Shown here: one piece after another, positions 26,439 to 36,456 of the stretch
Layout of the letters: each line of letters starts with the position of its first letter
How positions within the stretch are numbered: the first letter of the stretch is position 1
Source of the DNA: Tychonema sp. LEGE 07203
GTDB lineage: Bacteria; Cyanobacteriota; Cyanobacteriia; Cyanobacteriales; Microcoleaceae
Assembly: GCF_015207285.1 (NCBI RefSeq)
Contig: NZ_JADEXD010000006.1
Span: 1 to 64,000 of the forward strand
DNA length: 64,000 bases
Direction: 5' to 3'
Position numbers and translations under genes: made by a program
Notes under the pieces: model-generated
Told to the model about the DNA's origin: nothing
The model's input: the letters and a program-made list of their open reading frames with translations, nothing else
Database searches by the model: none

Positions 26439-27959
26439 ATGCAAGAAGAGATCAGTATTCTAATCCAAGCTCAATATCCTCTGATCTACCTCGTGACATC
26501 CGAGGAAGAGCGGTGTGAGCAAGCAATTTCGACAATAGCTCAAGCCAAACCGCAGCGCCGAGTCTTTGTCTGGACTGTAACCCAGGGCATGGTAGAGTAT
26601 GGCCAACCTCGCACAAATACCCAGCAAAACACCCTCTCGCCACAGGCAGCTCTTGATTGGGCGATCAGGCAGCGGGAACCGAACAGCAACGCTAGTATCT
26701 ACATATTCAAAGACCTGCATCCTTTTAAAGATGATGCCACGGTAACAAGGTTGTTGCGGGATGCGATCGCCAACTTCAAAGGAACGCAAAAGACAATTAT
26801 ACTGATGTCTCCTTTGCAGCAAATCCCGATCGAGCTAGAAAAGGAAGTAGTGGTATTAGACTTCGCGCTTCCAGACATGAAGGAACTCAACCAAGTATTG
26901 TCTGGCCAGTTGGAGCAAACGAAATCGCGGCGCATTACCACAGAAGGGCGAGAAAAACTTTTAAAAGCTGCCTTGGGATTGACCAAGGACGAAGCTGAAA
27001 AAGTTTATCGCAAAGCCCAAGTTTCCACCGGGCGCTTAACTGAAGAAGAAGTAGACATCGTTCTGTCGGAGAAAAAGCAATTAATTCGGCGCAACGGCAT
27101 TCTAGAGTTCGTTGAAGAAGACGAAACCCTGGATGCAGTAGGCGGTTTAGAAGAGCTGAAACGGTGGCTCAAGCAGCGCTCCAACGCCTTTACAGAAAGG
27201 GCGAGAGAATACGGCCTGCCCCAACCAAAAGGGATGTTGATTCTCGGCGTACCGGGCTGCGGAAAATCGCTAATTGCCAAGACTACATCGCGCCTTTGGG
27301 GACTGCCCCTGCTGCGGCTAGATATGGGCCGAGTCTATGACGGTTCGATGGTGGGCCGCAGCGAAGCCAACCTCCGCAACGCGCTCAAAACCGCAGAATC
27401 CATCTCTCCAGCCATCCTCTTCATCGACGAACTAGACAAAGCCTTTTCTGGAGGCACTGGTTCTGCTGACTCAGACGGAGGCACATCCAGCCGAATTTTC
27501 GGTTCCTTCCTCACTTGGATGCAAGAAAAAACTTCCCCAGTTTTCGTAATGGCAACAGCCAACCGCATCGAGCGGTTGCCGGGGGAATTCTTGAGGAAAG
27601 GCCGGTTCGACGAACTCTTCTTTGTTGACCTGCCTACCAAAGAAGAACGCCAAGAAATTTTCAACATTCACCTGTCAAAGCGGCGTCGGGACATCTCTCG
27701 CTTCGATTTAGAGCAGCTTTCCAACGTTTCCGAGGGCTTTTCAGGCGCTGAAATTGAACAAGGGCTAGTAGCAGCAATGTACGAAGCCTTTGCTCAAGAT
27801 AGAGAGTTTACGCAGTTAGATATCATCGCGGCCATTAAATCTACATTGCCACTGTCTAAAACCATGACCGAACAGGTCAGCGCCCTGAGAGAATGGGCGA
27901 GACAGCGCGCGCGGCCCGCTGCGTCTTCCGTCGCTGAATACCAGCGAATGGAATTTTAA
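26439..27959 (+). CDS. ycf46: AAA ATPase, Ycf46 family
   Basis: A 506-residue AAA ATPase of the plastid/cyanobacterial Ycf46 family. A family-specific N-terminal half (EEISILIQAQYPLIYLVTSE) precedes one AAA module: Walker A GVPGCGKSLIAK (about 270), Walker B PAILFIDELDKAF, sensor ATANRIERLPGEFLRKGRFDE with the Arg finger, and the C-terminal helical lid GFSGAEIEQGLVAAMYEAF. The start at 26439 has AGGA just upstream and matches the family's N-terminus; an open frame continues back to 26325. Roles in CO2/photosynthesis regulation have been suggested for Ycf46, but the exact reaction is unknown. ycf35 follows 130 bp later. Confidence 0.92.
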   Translation: MQEEISILIQAQYPLIYLVTSEEERCEQAISTIAQAKPQRRVFVWTVTQGMVEYGQPRTNTQQNTLSPQAALDWAIRQREPNSNASIYIFKDLHPFKDDATVTRLLRDAIANFKGTQKTIILMSPLQQIPIELEKEVVVLDFALPDMKELNQVLSGQLEQTKSRRITTEGREKLLKAALGLTKDEAEKVYRKAQVSTGRLTEEEVDIVLSEKKQLIRRNGILEFVEEDETLDAVGGLEELKRWLKQRSNAFTERAREYGLPQPKGMLILGVPGCGKSLIAKTTSRLWGLPLLRLDMGRVYDGSMVGRSEANLRNALKTAESISPAILFIDELDKAFSGGTGSADSDGGTSSRIFGSFLTWMQEKTSPVFVMATANRIERLPGEFLRKGRFDELFFVDLPTKEERQEIFNIHLSKRRRDISRFDLEQLSNVSEGFSGAEIEQGLVAAMYEAFAQDREFTQLDIIAAIKSTLPLSKTMTEQVSALREWARQRARPAASSVAEYQRMEF

Positions 27960-28089
27960 AAGCTTTCTCCTGGTCCAAACAGGAGCAAAGGCTAGCAACA
28001 GCTAGCAGTTCGATTGAAGAGCCGCTCAGCGGCCAAGTTAAATCCAGACCGTTGTTGTTTCTCTCTCAGTTTTATTAGGAGGAAATCCA

Positions 28090-28443
28090 ATGTCTCACTT
28101 TAGCACTCTGCGTACCAAAATCACCGATGCCGAAATCCTGAAAGCTTCCCTGCGCGACTTAGGCATTTCAGTCAAGTCAGAAGCTGACGTTCGCGGTTAT
28201 AACGGCCAGCGCGTTCGCTCCGACATCGTGGCAACTCTGGAAGGCGAATACGACTTGGGTTGGTCTCGCAATAGCGATGGTTCCTTTGACCTGATTGCAG
28301 ATTTGTGGGGCGTCGCCAAAAAGCACAATCAAACCGAGTTGATCAACTCCATCAACCAGAAATACGCAGTCAACAAGACCTTGGCATCAGTCAAGCAGCG
28401 CGGTTTGCAAAACGCCAACGTCAAGCTGGTAGTGCAAAATTAA
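28090..28443 (+). CDS. ycf35: Ycf35 / DUF1257 protein
   Basis: A 117-residue conserved cyanobacterial and red-algal plastid protein (DUF1257). MSHFSTLRTKITDAEILKAS, VRGYNGQRVRSDIVATLEGE and YDLGWSRNSDGSFDLIADLW match the family along its full length. A strong Shine-Dalgarno (TTAGGAGGAAATCC) precedes the ATG. It directly follows ycf46, and a rho-independent terminator lies 25 bp after its stop, so ycf46 and ycf35 may form one transcript. The molecular function is not established. Confidence 0.93.
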   Translation: MSHFSTLRTKITDAEILKASLRDLGISVKSEADVRGYNGQRVRSDIVATLEGEYDLGWSRNSDGSFDLIADLWGVAKKHNQTELINSINQKYAVNKTLASVKQRGLQNANVKLVVQN

Positions 28444-28467
28444 TCGCCGTGCGCGTTTCTAAGCTTG

Positions 28468-28500
28468 CGGGTTAACCAAATACGGGTTAACCCGTTTTTT
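28468..28500 (+). terminator. Rho-independent terminator after ycf35
   Basis: CGGGTTAACC (28468-28477) pairs with GGTTAACCCG (28485-28494), followed directly by six T (28495-28500). The 10-bp perfect stem plus U-tract is a textbook terminator. Confidence 0.9.
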
Positions 28501-28560
28501 GTTGTGCTTGAGATTTTTGGCACTGCCCCTACAGCTCGACAGACAGAGGAAAGCTGCTGC

Positions 28561-29808
28561 TTAGCGGACGCTATCTTTTACGGTTTGTTGATAAATTTCA
28601 AGCATTCGATCGACTTTGCGCTCCCAGTCGAAATGCTCCCGAACGCGCGAGTATCCAGCGCTACCCATACTTTGCCGCAACTCCGGCGACTGGGCGAGTT
28701 TCAGCATAGCTTCAGTGAGTCCTTTGACAAAGCCTTCTCTGGAATCTGGTTCTACTAAAATACCGCAAGTGGAATTCAGATAATCTGCCGGGCCGCCCCA
28801 GTTAACGGCGATGACGGGCAGCCCCACTGCCATTGCTTCCAAAACCACTGCCCCACCTGGTTCTCGCAAACTCGGCATCACCAGTACATCAGCTTGTTGC
28901 AGTTTGAGGGCGCATTGTTCCTGAGACTGCCAGCCGCTAAATACCACCTTGCTGTCGAGTCCCAAACGAGCTGTTTGAGCTTCTAGTTCGCCTCGCATAT
29001 CCCCATCGCCGATGATTTCTAAGACTGCATCGAATTTCGCGGTAACGGGGACGAAGGCTGTTAGCAGCAAGTCTACGCCCTTCCAGTCTACCAGCCGCCC
29101 CAAGAAGACAAAATTAACCTGTTGATTGGTTTGCTTTGATTCGGTAGAGTCCGATCGCCACACCGAAAAATCCACGCCGTTTTCCACAAGTTCAATAATT
29201 TTACCTCGCACTCCAGAAGGCAGAGCTTGTTTCGTGCGATCGTTTGCCACTAACAGCGTCTCGGCTTGGATTTTACCGGGAAAAAGACGATTGAAGACAT
29301 CGACGAACTTGTAACCGATCGCGATTAAAATATCAATAGTCGGATTTTGGCGCGATCGAAAAGCCAGAGGAAATTTAACCGACGTGTTCATCGGCCCGAT
29401 AACTACCGGCACTCCCAATCCGAACATCAACGAAGGAACTGTTGCCGAGACTGGTGTCGGTTCGTGTACAGTATCAATCTCGTGTTCGCTCACCAGCCGC
29501 CGGACAACACGGCGCTGTAGCACTTGGGTGTACAGGTGAGAGAGTAGCCCAAAAGTAAAGTCATTCACTCTTGCTGGGATAGATTCCCCGCAATTGCTGA
29601 GCAGCCGGTGCAGCCAAGTGTCGGGTACAAAGTGCATTCGATCGCGGTCTTCTGGAAACAGCCCTTCGAGTTCTGCCTGGGTGCGGGCGTGCGTCACTAA
29701 CCATGTTTCTATTTGGCGCGATCGAAGTATCCGGAAGTAGTTGACCGGCAGCAATGACTCGCCGCCGAATTTAGTTGAGGCATTCTGAGCAACAATTAAA
29801 ATTCGCAT
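28561..29808 (-). CDS. Family 4 glycosyltransferase
   Basis: A 415-residue GT-B enzyme. The N-domain begins MRILIVAQNASTKFGGESLL, the linker region reads FVFLGRLVDWKGVDLLLTAF (sugar-nucleotide domain), and the acceptor E-x7-E pattern is in REPGGAVVLEAMAVGLPVIA. It retains configuration as do other GT4 enzymes; donor and acceptor are unknown. It is the last gene of a minus-strand run of four glycosyltransferases, 59 bp after its upstream neighbour. Confidence 0.92.
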   Translation of the reverse strand: MRILIVAQNASTKFGGESLLPVNYFRILRSRQIETWLVTHARTQAELEGLFPEDRDRMHFVPDTWLHRLLSNCGESIPARVNDFTFGLLSHLYTQVLQRRVVRRLVSEHEIDTVHEPTPVSATVPSLMFGLGVPVVIGPMNTSVKFPLAFRSRQNPTIDILIAIGYKFVDVFNRLFPGKIQAETLLVANDRTKQALPSGVRGKIIELVENGVDFSVWRSDSTESKQTNQQVNFVFLGRLVDWKGVDLLLTAFVPVTAKFDAVLEIIGDGDMRGELEAQTARLGLDSKVVFSGWQSQEQCALKLQQADVLVMPSLREPGGAVVLEAMAVGLPVIAVNWGGPADYLNSTCGILVEPDSREGFVKGLTEAMLKLAQSPELRQSMGSAGYSRVREHFDWERKVDRMLEIYQQTVKDSVR

Positions 29809-29867
29809 CTTGTTTGGGACTCAAATGGATTTATGTAGTCTGAGATTAAATTTGTTCTTTGGCATAA

Positions 29868-31109
29868 CTAACACGGGTTAGTTATTCCTAGTTTTTCCAA
29901 GCACTGAGCTAAAGTTTCTGCACTGCGGCCGTGGCTAAATTTGGCCATAATTTTTTTCCGGGATTGCTGACTGAGGCTCAAAGCAAGTTCGGGATTTTGG
30001 AGGAGATTGGCGATCGCGTCTGCTAATTGCTCGGGGGCTTCAGGTTCTACAAGTAACCCGTCCATCCCGTCATCTATAAGCTCCTTTACTCCTCCTGACC
30101 CTGTGACTACTACAGGCATCTCCATTGCCATCGCTTCCATGATGGCGACACCTAGAGGTTCGTGCCAACTGGCAAGGACAAATACCTGTGCTTTTTCTAG
30201 GGACTCATTGACGGTATCTTCAGACACCGCACCGAGAAGGCTAACACAACTTTTCAAGCCAAGCTGTTCGATCAGCTTTTCTAACTCCAGGCGGTAGCCA
30301 CTGCCACCCTGTTCGTCTTCTCCAGCAATTTGCAGCTCAACATTAAATCCTCGTTTTCTGAGTATATCTATCGCAGCAATCAAATCCGCATGACCTTTAC
30401 ATCTGTTGAGGCGTCCGCAACTAAAAATGTGGCAAGCATCACTTCCATTCCATGCGGAGTATGGTGTTTTTCTGTGGAAACGCGAGAGGTCAACCCCCAT
30501 AGGAGCTATTTCAACCTTTTGAGGAAGATGACCCGCAAGGCATTTGTTCACTTCGTCATAAAGCTTTTTAGTAATGACTATTGCAAAAGCTGAAAAGTGC
30601 CATTTCTGTTCTTGGTTAGGGCCGTAGTCAGTTAGGGGGCCGTGCAGCGTCAGGCTATACGATACTTTTGAGAGTAATGAGGCGAACATCGCTATACTGG
30701 CGGCATTGGCACAGGAATGAACGTGGATGTGCGACCAACCTTTTGTTCTTGCTAACCCTGCTAGTTTGCCAGCAACAAAAACCAATGCTAAGAGTTTAAC
30801 TTTTTCAAATAACGATGTGTCACTCGCTTTGGCAATAACTGCGAGGCACTGCCACCATGCAGCAGGACCAGCTTTCAGAACCTCTAGGAATGAGTTGATA
30901 AAATCTTTCGCAGCAAAGGGAAATAGATAAACAGTATTTTTTTGAGCTTCTTCTGCCCATAGGTGAGAAGCGAGCGCTCTGGGGGGCGGTTGAGTTGATA
31001 CTAAATCTGTTTCAATTCCAAGTTCTGCAAGAAATTGTCGCTCCCGCCAGAAAAAAATGTGTGTTTGTCCAGGAAATTGTGGAATAAAGTATCCAATTTT
31101 TGCGCTCAT
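29868..31109 (-). CDS. Family 4 glycosyltransferase
   Basis: A 413-residue GT-B enzyme with IGYFIPQFPGQTHIFFWRE at the N-terminus, IFSCGRLNRCKGHADLIAAI in the donor domain, and SWHEPLGVAIMEAMAMEMPV as the E-x7-E block. The opening is typical of colanic-acid/exopolysaccharide GT4 enzymes. It is 39 bp downstream of the next GT4 gene and 59 bp upstream of the last, consistent with one operon. Confidence 0.92.
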   Translation of the reverse strand: MSAKIGYFIPQFPGQTHIFFWRERQFLAELGIETDLVSTQPPPRALASHLWAEEAQKNTVYLFPFAAKDFINSFLEVLKAGPAAWWQCLAVIAKASDTSLFEKVKLLALVFVAGKLAGLARTKGWSHIHVHSCANAASIAMFASLLSKVSYSLTLHGPLTDYGPNQEQKWHFSAFAIVITKKLYDEVNKCLAGHLPQKVEIAPMGVDLSRFHRKTPYSAWNGSDACHIFSCGRLNRCKGHADLIAAIDILRKRGFNVELQIAGEDEQGGSGYRLELEKLIEQLGLKSCVSLLGAVSEDTVNESLEKAQVFVLASWHEPLGVAIMEAMAMEMPVVVTGSGGVKELIDDGMDGLLVEPEAPEQLADAIANLLQNPELALSLSQQSRKKIMAKFSHGRSAETLAQCLEKLGITNPC

Positions 31110-31148
31110 TTCTTACCTACTTTCTAATTTTTGATTCAAGGATATCTA

Positions 31149-32444
31149 CTATGCCGATGCACGAACACCTTTCTCACCGAGCATTTTTTCGTAAATATTG
31201 ACAATTTTTATCGCTTTGTTTTGCCACGCAAATTCTCTGGCTTTTTCGATCGCCTTAGCTGACATACTTTCCCGCAGGCGATCGTCTTCGACTAACAGCT
31301 TGATTTTACTTGTCAACTCCTGTGTGAGATACTCTCTAGAAATCGGCTCGATCTTAAAACCAGTTTCTTCATTCACGTATTCACCAATACCGCCGTTATT
31401 AGCAACTATGCAGGGGAGCCCGCAAGCCATAGCTTCCATTACCACTGCGCCCCCGAACTCTCGGATCGAAGGAAAGCAAAAAATATCTGCTTTTCTGTAA
31501 TATTCCAGAGTTTCTTGTTGATTTACCCATCCGGCAAAGCTAACTATTTCCCCTAAATTAAGCTCATTTACTCGGTTTTCCAAGTTATTTCTTTCTGGGC
31601 CGTCTCCTACTATAGTTAAGCGGATTTTACTTTTAATTGCCGGGTCTAATTTCCCAATAGACTCAATGACAACATCGGCACATTTGTAAGGCACTAATCT
31701 ACCCACAAAAAGCAGATGGACCTTGCTAACATCTTTATTGATGATATTTGTCTGATTTAAAAATTCCTCGGAAATCCCATTTTCGTAAAATAAATCAATT
31801 TTTTTATCGGGAATTCCAAACAAATCTTTTAGCATATTTAAAGTATATGTTGAACCTGCTAAAATTTTATCTGCTTTTTTGTAAGTTTCTACATAACCTG
31901 GAATTAATGCTCGACCAATTGCTCTCAAAAAGTTGAATTGAGCAAATTCTTGTTTTGCAATTTCTTGAAAACCTGGGGGAAAGGGAATGCCCCCATTCAC
32001 AGGTCCTAGAATAAAAGGAGTCTGCTGGCAAACACTGACTACCTTAAACGGATAGCGCGGCATCATCGGGGTAATTGCATGAACTATGTCATAATCTCCT
32101 TTGAGGATTTTTCCTTTGAATTTTTGATATACTTGTTGATTGAATTGCTCATAAATTGGGTAATTCAAGGCATGATAAATTGGCCATTTCATTCGCCCGG
32201 TTGCGGCAAGCTTTTCGACTATTTTATAATATTGCTGGGTTGATTTTCCTTCTTCGATGTAGATGGTTTTTTCATATTCTGGGTATTTTTCAATAGCTGG
32301 TTTATTTCTAATATGGGTGACGAGTGTTGCATCAACTAAATTGTTTATTTGTTTAAAAAAATTGTACCCCACCAAAGGTACTGATGCCCAGTCAGGATTG
32401 CACTGCTCTACAATTAGTAAAACTTTTAATTTTCGATCGCTCAT
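31149..32444 (-). CDS. Family 4 glycosyltransferase
   Basis: A 431-residue GT-B enzyme: LKVLLIVEQCNPDWASVPLV at the N-terminus, VHLLFVGRLVPYKCADVVIE in the donor domain, and REFGGAVVMEAMACGLPCIV as the E-x7-E block. I start at the ATG at 32444. An open frame continues to a TTG at 32531 that would overlap the upstream gene by 41 bp and add 29 residues without family features. The WASVPLVGYNFF opening is shared with WcaI-like exopolysaccharide transferases. Part of the same operon as its neighbours. Confidence 0.9.
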   Translation of the reverse strand: MSDRKLKVLLIVEQCNPDWASVPLVGYNFFKQINNLVDATLVTHIRNKPAIEKYPEYEKTIYIEEGKSTQQYYKIVEKLAATGRMKWPIYHALNYPIYEQFNQQVYQKFKGKILKGDYDIVHAITPMMPRYPFKVVSVCQQTPFILGPVNGGIPFPPGFQEIAKQEFAQFNFLRAIGRALIPGYVETYKKADKILAGSTYTLNMLKDLFGIPDKKIDLFYENGISEEFLNQTNIINKDVSKVHLLFVGRLVPYKCADVVIESIGKLDPAIKSKIRLTIVGDGPERNNLENRVNELNLGEIVSFAGWVNQQETLEYYRKADIFCFPSIREFGGAVVMEAMACGLPCIVANNGGIGEYVNEETGFKIEPISREYLTQELTSKIKLLVEDDRLRESMSAKAIEKAREFAWQNKAIKIVNIYEKMLGEKGVRASA

Positions 32445-32490
32445 TTGTTTACTACTTAGGGGTGAACTTTCTGGGAAGTTAGCTGTAATT

Positions 32491-33504
32491 CTAGTTGGCT
32501 GAATTAATAGAGTTGGTTGTTTTGTATTCAATCAACTTGCTCTGCTGCCCCAGCAATCGGCGCTGGTGAAACTGGATTTGACCTTGTAGCTGGGGAAATT
32601 TGGCCAATACGCAAGACAAAGCGTAGATGGCTGCGTCTTTAGTTGCAATATCTCCATGCTTTACATAATAGTTATAGGTGCGATAGGTTGCTAAGGGGTA
32701 ACCACTCAATAGTAACAGGCTCCAGCCTTCTGTCGGCAATGCCATTGCCAAGGCTAGCGCTGGCAAGACTAATCCCCAAAACCAGGTGCTTCGGGTTTCT
32801 TTGATCCAATGGCGTTCTGGTTCGCTTCCGTGCATCCACGAACCCTCGGCGTAGGCGTAACCGGCTCTTTGAGCGCGCTTCCACCACTGAGCAAAAGTGG
32901 TCATTTGCGCGTCGTGCAGGGTCATTTCTGCGTCTGAGCGGAGGATTTTCCAACCTTTTTGGCGCAACCGCAGACACATTTCTGGTTCTTCGCCGGCGAT
33001 TAGTGCGGGATTGAAACCTTCGACTTGCTCAAATGCTGTGGCGCGCATCATGGAGTCGCCACCGCAGGCTTTGGTTTCGCCGATGGGGGTATCCCACTCG
33101 ATGTCGCACAACTGGTTGTAGATGCTTGCTTTGGGGTATCGTTCGCGCCTGCGCCCGCATACTGCTGCTACGTCGGGTTTGGCTGCGAGTTCGCTCTTTG
33201 CCCGATCGATCCATCCGTCAACCAATTCGCAGTCGCCATCGACAAATTGGACAAATTCGATGTTTGGTGTAAGTTCCCGCAGGCGGGCAAAGCCTTCGTT
33301 TCTGGCGCGGGCTGCGGTAAAGGGTGTAGATAGGTCGAGTTCAACGATGTCAGCTCCGATCGATCGGGCTAACTCAACGCTGCCGTCTGTTGAGCCGGAA
33401 TCGACGTAGACGATGCGGGCCACTTTACCCAGGGCGGAGACTAGGCATTGGCGGAGGCGCTGCCCTTCATTTCGTCCGATCGCTACTAATCCAACTTGTT
33501 TCAA
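32491..33504 (-). CDS. Family 2 glycosyltransferase, TTG start
   Basis: A 337-residue GT-A enzyme. GLVAIGRNEGQRLRQCLVSA, VYVDSGSTDGSVELARSIGA and EFVQFVDGDCELVDGWI (DGD) are canonical, and CGGDSMMRATAFEQVEGFNP holds the acceptor loop. A C-terminal hydrophobic stretch (LVLPALALAMALP and LLLLSGYPLATY) suggests a membrane anchor. The start codon is TTG, 6 bp after GAGG; the same TTG and GAGG are kept in the truncated copy at 38270-38419, supporting this start. It is the first gene of the four-gene glycosyltransferase run. Confidence 0.9.
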   Translation of the reverse strand: MKQVGLVAIGRNEGQRLRQCLVSALGKVARIVYVDSGSTDGSVELARSIGADIVELDLSTPFTAARARNEGFARLRELTPNIEFVQFVDGDCELVDGWIDRAKSELAAKPDVAAVCGRRRERYPKASIYNQLCDIEWDTPIGETKACGGDSMMRATAFEQVEGFNPALIAGEEPEMCLRLRQKGWKILRSDAEMTLHDAQMTTFAQWWKRAQRAGYAYAEGSWMHGSEPERHWIKETRSTWFWGLVLPALALAMALPTEGWSLLLLSGYPLATYRTYNYYVKHGDIATKDAAIYALSCVLAKFPQLQGQIQFHQRRLLGQQSKLIEYKTTNSINSAN

Positions 33505-33585
33505 GTCTTACCTCTTCAATTCGACGACTGAACTGTTATTTTAATATTTTAGTAACAGTCAAGCTAACTTCACAATATCTTTATA
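33357..33585. repeat. Direct repeat copy 1: 5' end and leader of the GT2 gene
   Basis: This 229-bp stretch covers the first 50 codons and about 80 bp of upstream DNA of the GT2 gene. It is repeated at 38271-38500 in the same orientation with scattered mismatches. A TTGACT box on the minus strand (about 33558-33563) lies in the leader. Confidence 0.85.
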
Positions 33586-33904
33586 AAATAAATCCCAACG
33601 AGTTCCTGTCTTCGGTGTTCAACTACTGGTAACTTATTAGACCACTTGCCAAAAAAATCTATGTTATAATTAAACCTTTTGAATTTTTGACCCCAGAGCT
33701 AACTCATAATTGTCAAGTGCCGATCTAACCTGCAATCTACTCCACTTAAGCCAAACCTTTGACTATAATGAAATATTCTCAGGAAGCTTTTTCTTTCTCC
33801 AGGTCTTCTGGTGGCAGTTGTAATTTATTCATTTGTTTATTGTCACAATCAAGTATTGCATATAATTGTATCACAGTCTTGATAATGATTTTGGATTGCT
33901 CTAG
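33586..33904. other. Spacer between GT2 leader and disrupted IS
   Basis: An A+T-rich stretch. A 39-codon open trace on the minus strand (33786-33903, QSKIIIKTVIQLYAILDCDN...) ends with a stop but has no visible start. I cannot assign it. No clear left end of the IS5-like element is found here. Confidence 0.4.
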
Positions 33905-34130
33905 CTATTGATGCGATCGGGCATTCCTTCTTTGCTCGCTGCAAAAAAGCCGATTTATCAAAGGATGCTGGTCTGATTGAAATGTTAAGTAAAAACATCG
34001 ATTATTTCAAATCTAAACCCGGAAGTATTCCCAAAAATGCCCTCTTGCTAGACAACGGATATCATCCCGAACATCTGACTATTGAGTTAGAGAAGATTTA
34101 TCCACAAATTATGACTAAAATCAAGTTTTA
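33905..34130 (+). pseudogene. IS5-like transposase, 5' fragment of the interrupted gene
   Basis: The frame gives AIGHSFFARCKKADLSKDAG, then IPKNALLLDNGYHPEHLTIE carrying a DDE-type Asp (LLLDNG), then QIMTKIKF. It continues in frame after the IS1634-type insertion at about 36452 (ELSKKTLKPEKKALGKSGF). The N-terminal part of the transposase is missing: a stop lies at about 33890, so the copy was already truncated. Confidence 0.8.
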
Positions 34131-36456
34131 ACCCACATTCCGCACCCCAAACTGGCACATAGTCGGATTGAGGGGGTAAAAGTGAATCACCCGAGACAAT
34201 GGTGAGTAAAAATACTCAATAATTTTGGTCACACTCCAATCATGAGGGCTGAAAATTCCTGACAAGAGAAGTGAAGGCATGAGTTAAATCTGATACGAGT
34301 TAAAAGGGCGAGCGGTAGAAAACGAAGTTTATGGCGTATTCGTAACCTGATTGATGACAAAAATGCGTTAATTGCGCTCGCAACCATAGCCAATAATCAC
34401 CAAAAACAGTGTAAACTAGCAATCGCGATAAACGCTTAAATCAGGATTCAGCAGCCCATGCAGAAAGCATCCCAGATAAAAGTAGAAAACCTAGATCATC
34501 TGGGCTTGATAGCCGGTCTAGTTGATGAAATAGGAATTGTTGAAAAAATCAATGAATTAGTAGGCGAACAACCGGGTGAGATAGTCAGTCCCGGCCTGGT
34601 AGTTAAAGCCACGATCATCAATGGATTAGGGATGGTTTCCGCCCCATTATACTCATTTTCTAAATTTTTTGAAGGGAAAGTAACAGAACATTTACTTGGA
34701 GCAGGGATTCAAGCATCACATTTAAATGATGACCGCTTAGGAAGAGTATTAGATAAATTATATTTAGCAGGAATTACAGAAATATTTACAACCATTGCCC
34801 TGTCAGCAGCTCAAAAATTTGAGATAAATACCGACACATCTCACCTCGACTCAAGTTCATTTCATCTACATGGCAAATCTGAACAAGAATTGCCATCAGT
34901 ATCTTTTGCTAAGACAGAAATGGATAGCAATCAGTTAGATAATTCATCAATCAACCATCAAACATCCCCAATACCAATTCAAATTACCTACGGCTACTCT
35001 CGTGACCATCGTCCCGACTTAAAACAATTTATTTTAGACCTAATTTGTAGTGGAGATGGAGATGTGCCACTATTTTTACGAGTAGCTTCAGGAAACGAAT
35101 CAGATAATTCCATATTCGCCTCAATCTGTCAAGACTTTAAAAAAAAATTAAATCTCGACAGTTTAATGGTAGCTGACAGTGCATTATATACCGCTCCCAA
35201 TGCGAGAAATGTTAACCCATTTAAGATGGTTAACTCGTGTACCACTAAGCCTGAAACAAGCGCAGCAACTGGTGTCTCAGCTAAATGAATCAGAATTCAC
35301 TGAAAGTTCAATAACGGGATATCGTTGGTCAGAACACAAAAGTAATTATGGTGGAATTGCACAAAGATGGTTAGTAGTAGAGAGCAGTTTGCGTCGTGAT
35401 GCTGACCAACGGAAATTATCAAAAAACCTCAAAAAAGCTGAAGTTGAATCCCAGAAAAAATTGCGAGAGCTATCAAATATTGAATTTGCTTGTTCAGCAG
35501 ATGCCGTTTCAGCAGCAAGTCGTTTATCTAAACAACTAAAATATCATAATTTAACCCAAATTAGCAGCAGAGAAGCAGCAGCAAAATCTGATACTAATTC
35601 GACTATTTCTGATAACAAACTTACCTCGATCTTGATATTTAAAGTTGAAGCAAAACTGGAATTAGATGCTAATGTGATTGCCCGCACAACCAAAGCTAGT
35701 GGCAGATTTATCTTAGCTACTAATGTGCTGGATGCGTCACAATTAAATCCTGATGAAATGATTATCAAATATAAGGAACAGCAGGCGGCAGAGAGAGGAT
35801 TTGGGTTCCTGAAAGACCCGCTATTTTTTACGGATAGCGTGTTTCTAAAGTCGCCGGAAAGAATCGAGGCTTTAACTTTGGTAATGGGTTTATGTTTGTT
35901 GGTTTATACTTTAGGTCAGAGGTTACTCCGGCAAAACTTGCAACTCACTAATAAAAACGTAAAAAATCAGTTGGGTAAGGTCACTAATCGACCTACTTTG
36001 CGCTGGATATTCCAAAGTTTTCAATCAATTCATGCCGTTTGTGTTCAAGGAATTCAACAAGTTTCTAATTTGACATCCGAACGGTTAGCCATCTTAAATT
36101 TGTTTCCAGTCACCTGTCGTGCTTATTATTTATTGTTGTGAAATGAAGTCAATTATTGATTGGTAAAACAGACTTACACTTAAGTAATTCTAGATACAGC
36201 AGTGATGTATAGTTGTCAGATTACTGAAAATATATGCTGGCAATTAATAGTTAGTAACAGTGTGATTATTGACGTTTTATGGGTTAAGAAGATTTAATTC
36301 ATGCCCTTATGTCAATTTTTAGGAATTCCTAACTGGGTGATACGATTGTTGCACAGATATTTTAAGTATTTTTACTCACGCTCGATCTCGGATAGTTCAC
36401 TTTTACTACCTCAATCCGCCGGTAGTGCCAGTTGGGGTGCGGAATGTGGGTTTGAA
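34131..36456 (+). mobile_element. IS1634-type insertion sequence nested in an IS5-like element
   Basis: Long imperfect inverted ends: left AACCCACATTCCGCACCCCA (about 34132-34217) and right TGGGGTGCGGAATGTGGGTT (about 36365-36456) match over about 85 bp, out to GTGAGTAAAAATACT on the inner side. The element carries one transposase split by a frameshift (34458-36141). Flanks rejoin the IS5-like transposase frame. No clear target duplication longer than a few bases is visible. Confidence 0.85.
34458..36141 (+). pseudogene. IS1634-family transposase, frameshifted
   Basis: The first frame (34458-35288) opens with the DUF4277-type N-terminus (IKVENLDHLGLIAGLVDEIG, then GLGMVSAPLYSFSKFFEGKV) and reaches the DDE core (TDTSHLDSSSFHLHG, then LDSLMVADSALYTAPNAR). 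The second frame (35179-36141) continues the same protein from EMLTHLRWLTRVPLSLKQAQ through AAERGFGFLKDPLFFTDSVF (catalytic Glu region) to the C-terminus. The shift lies near 35205-35215. Family members are single-frame proteins of about 550 residues, so this is probably inactivating. Programmed frameshifting is less likely because no slippery run sits at the junction. Confidence 0.85.

Noticed and set aside
33786-33903. 39-codon minus-strand trace next to the disrupted IS
   Set aside because: No start and no match I can name; may be a remnant but unsupported.
36301-36450. N-terminal part of the open frame running into the IS5-like transposase fragment
   Set aside because: It is translated IS1634-type inverted repeat, not transposase; only the part from about 36452 matches.
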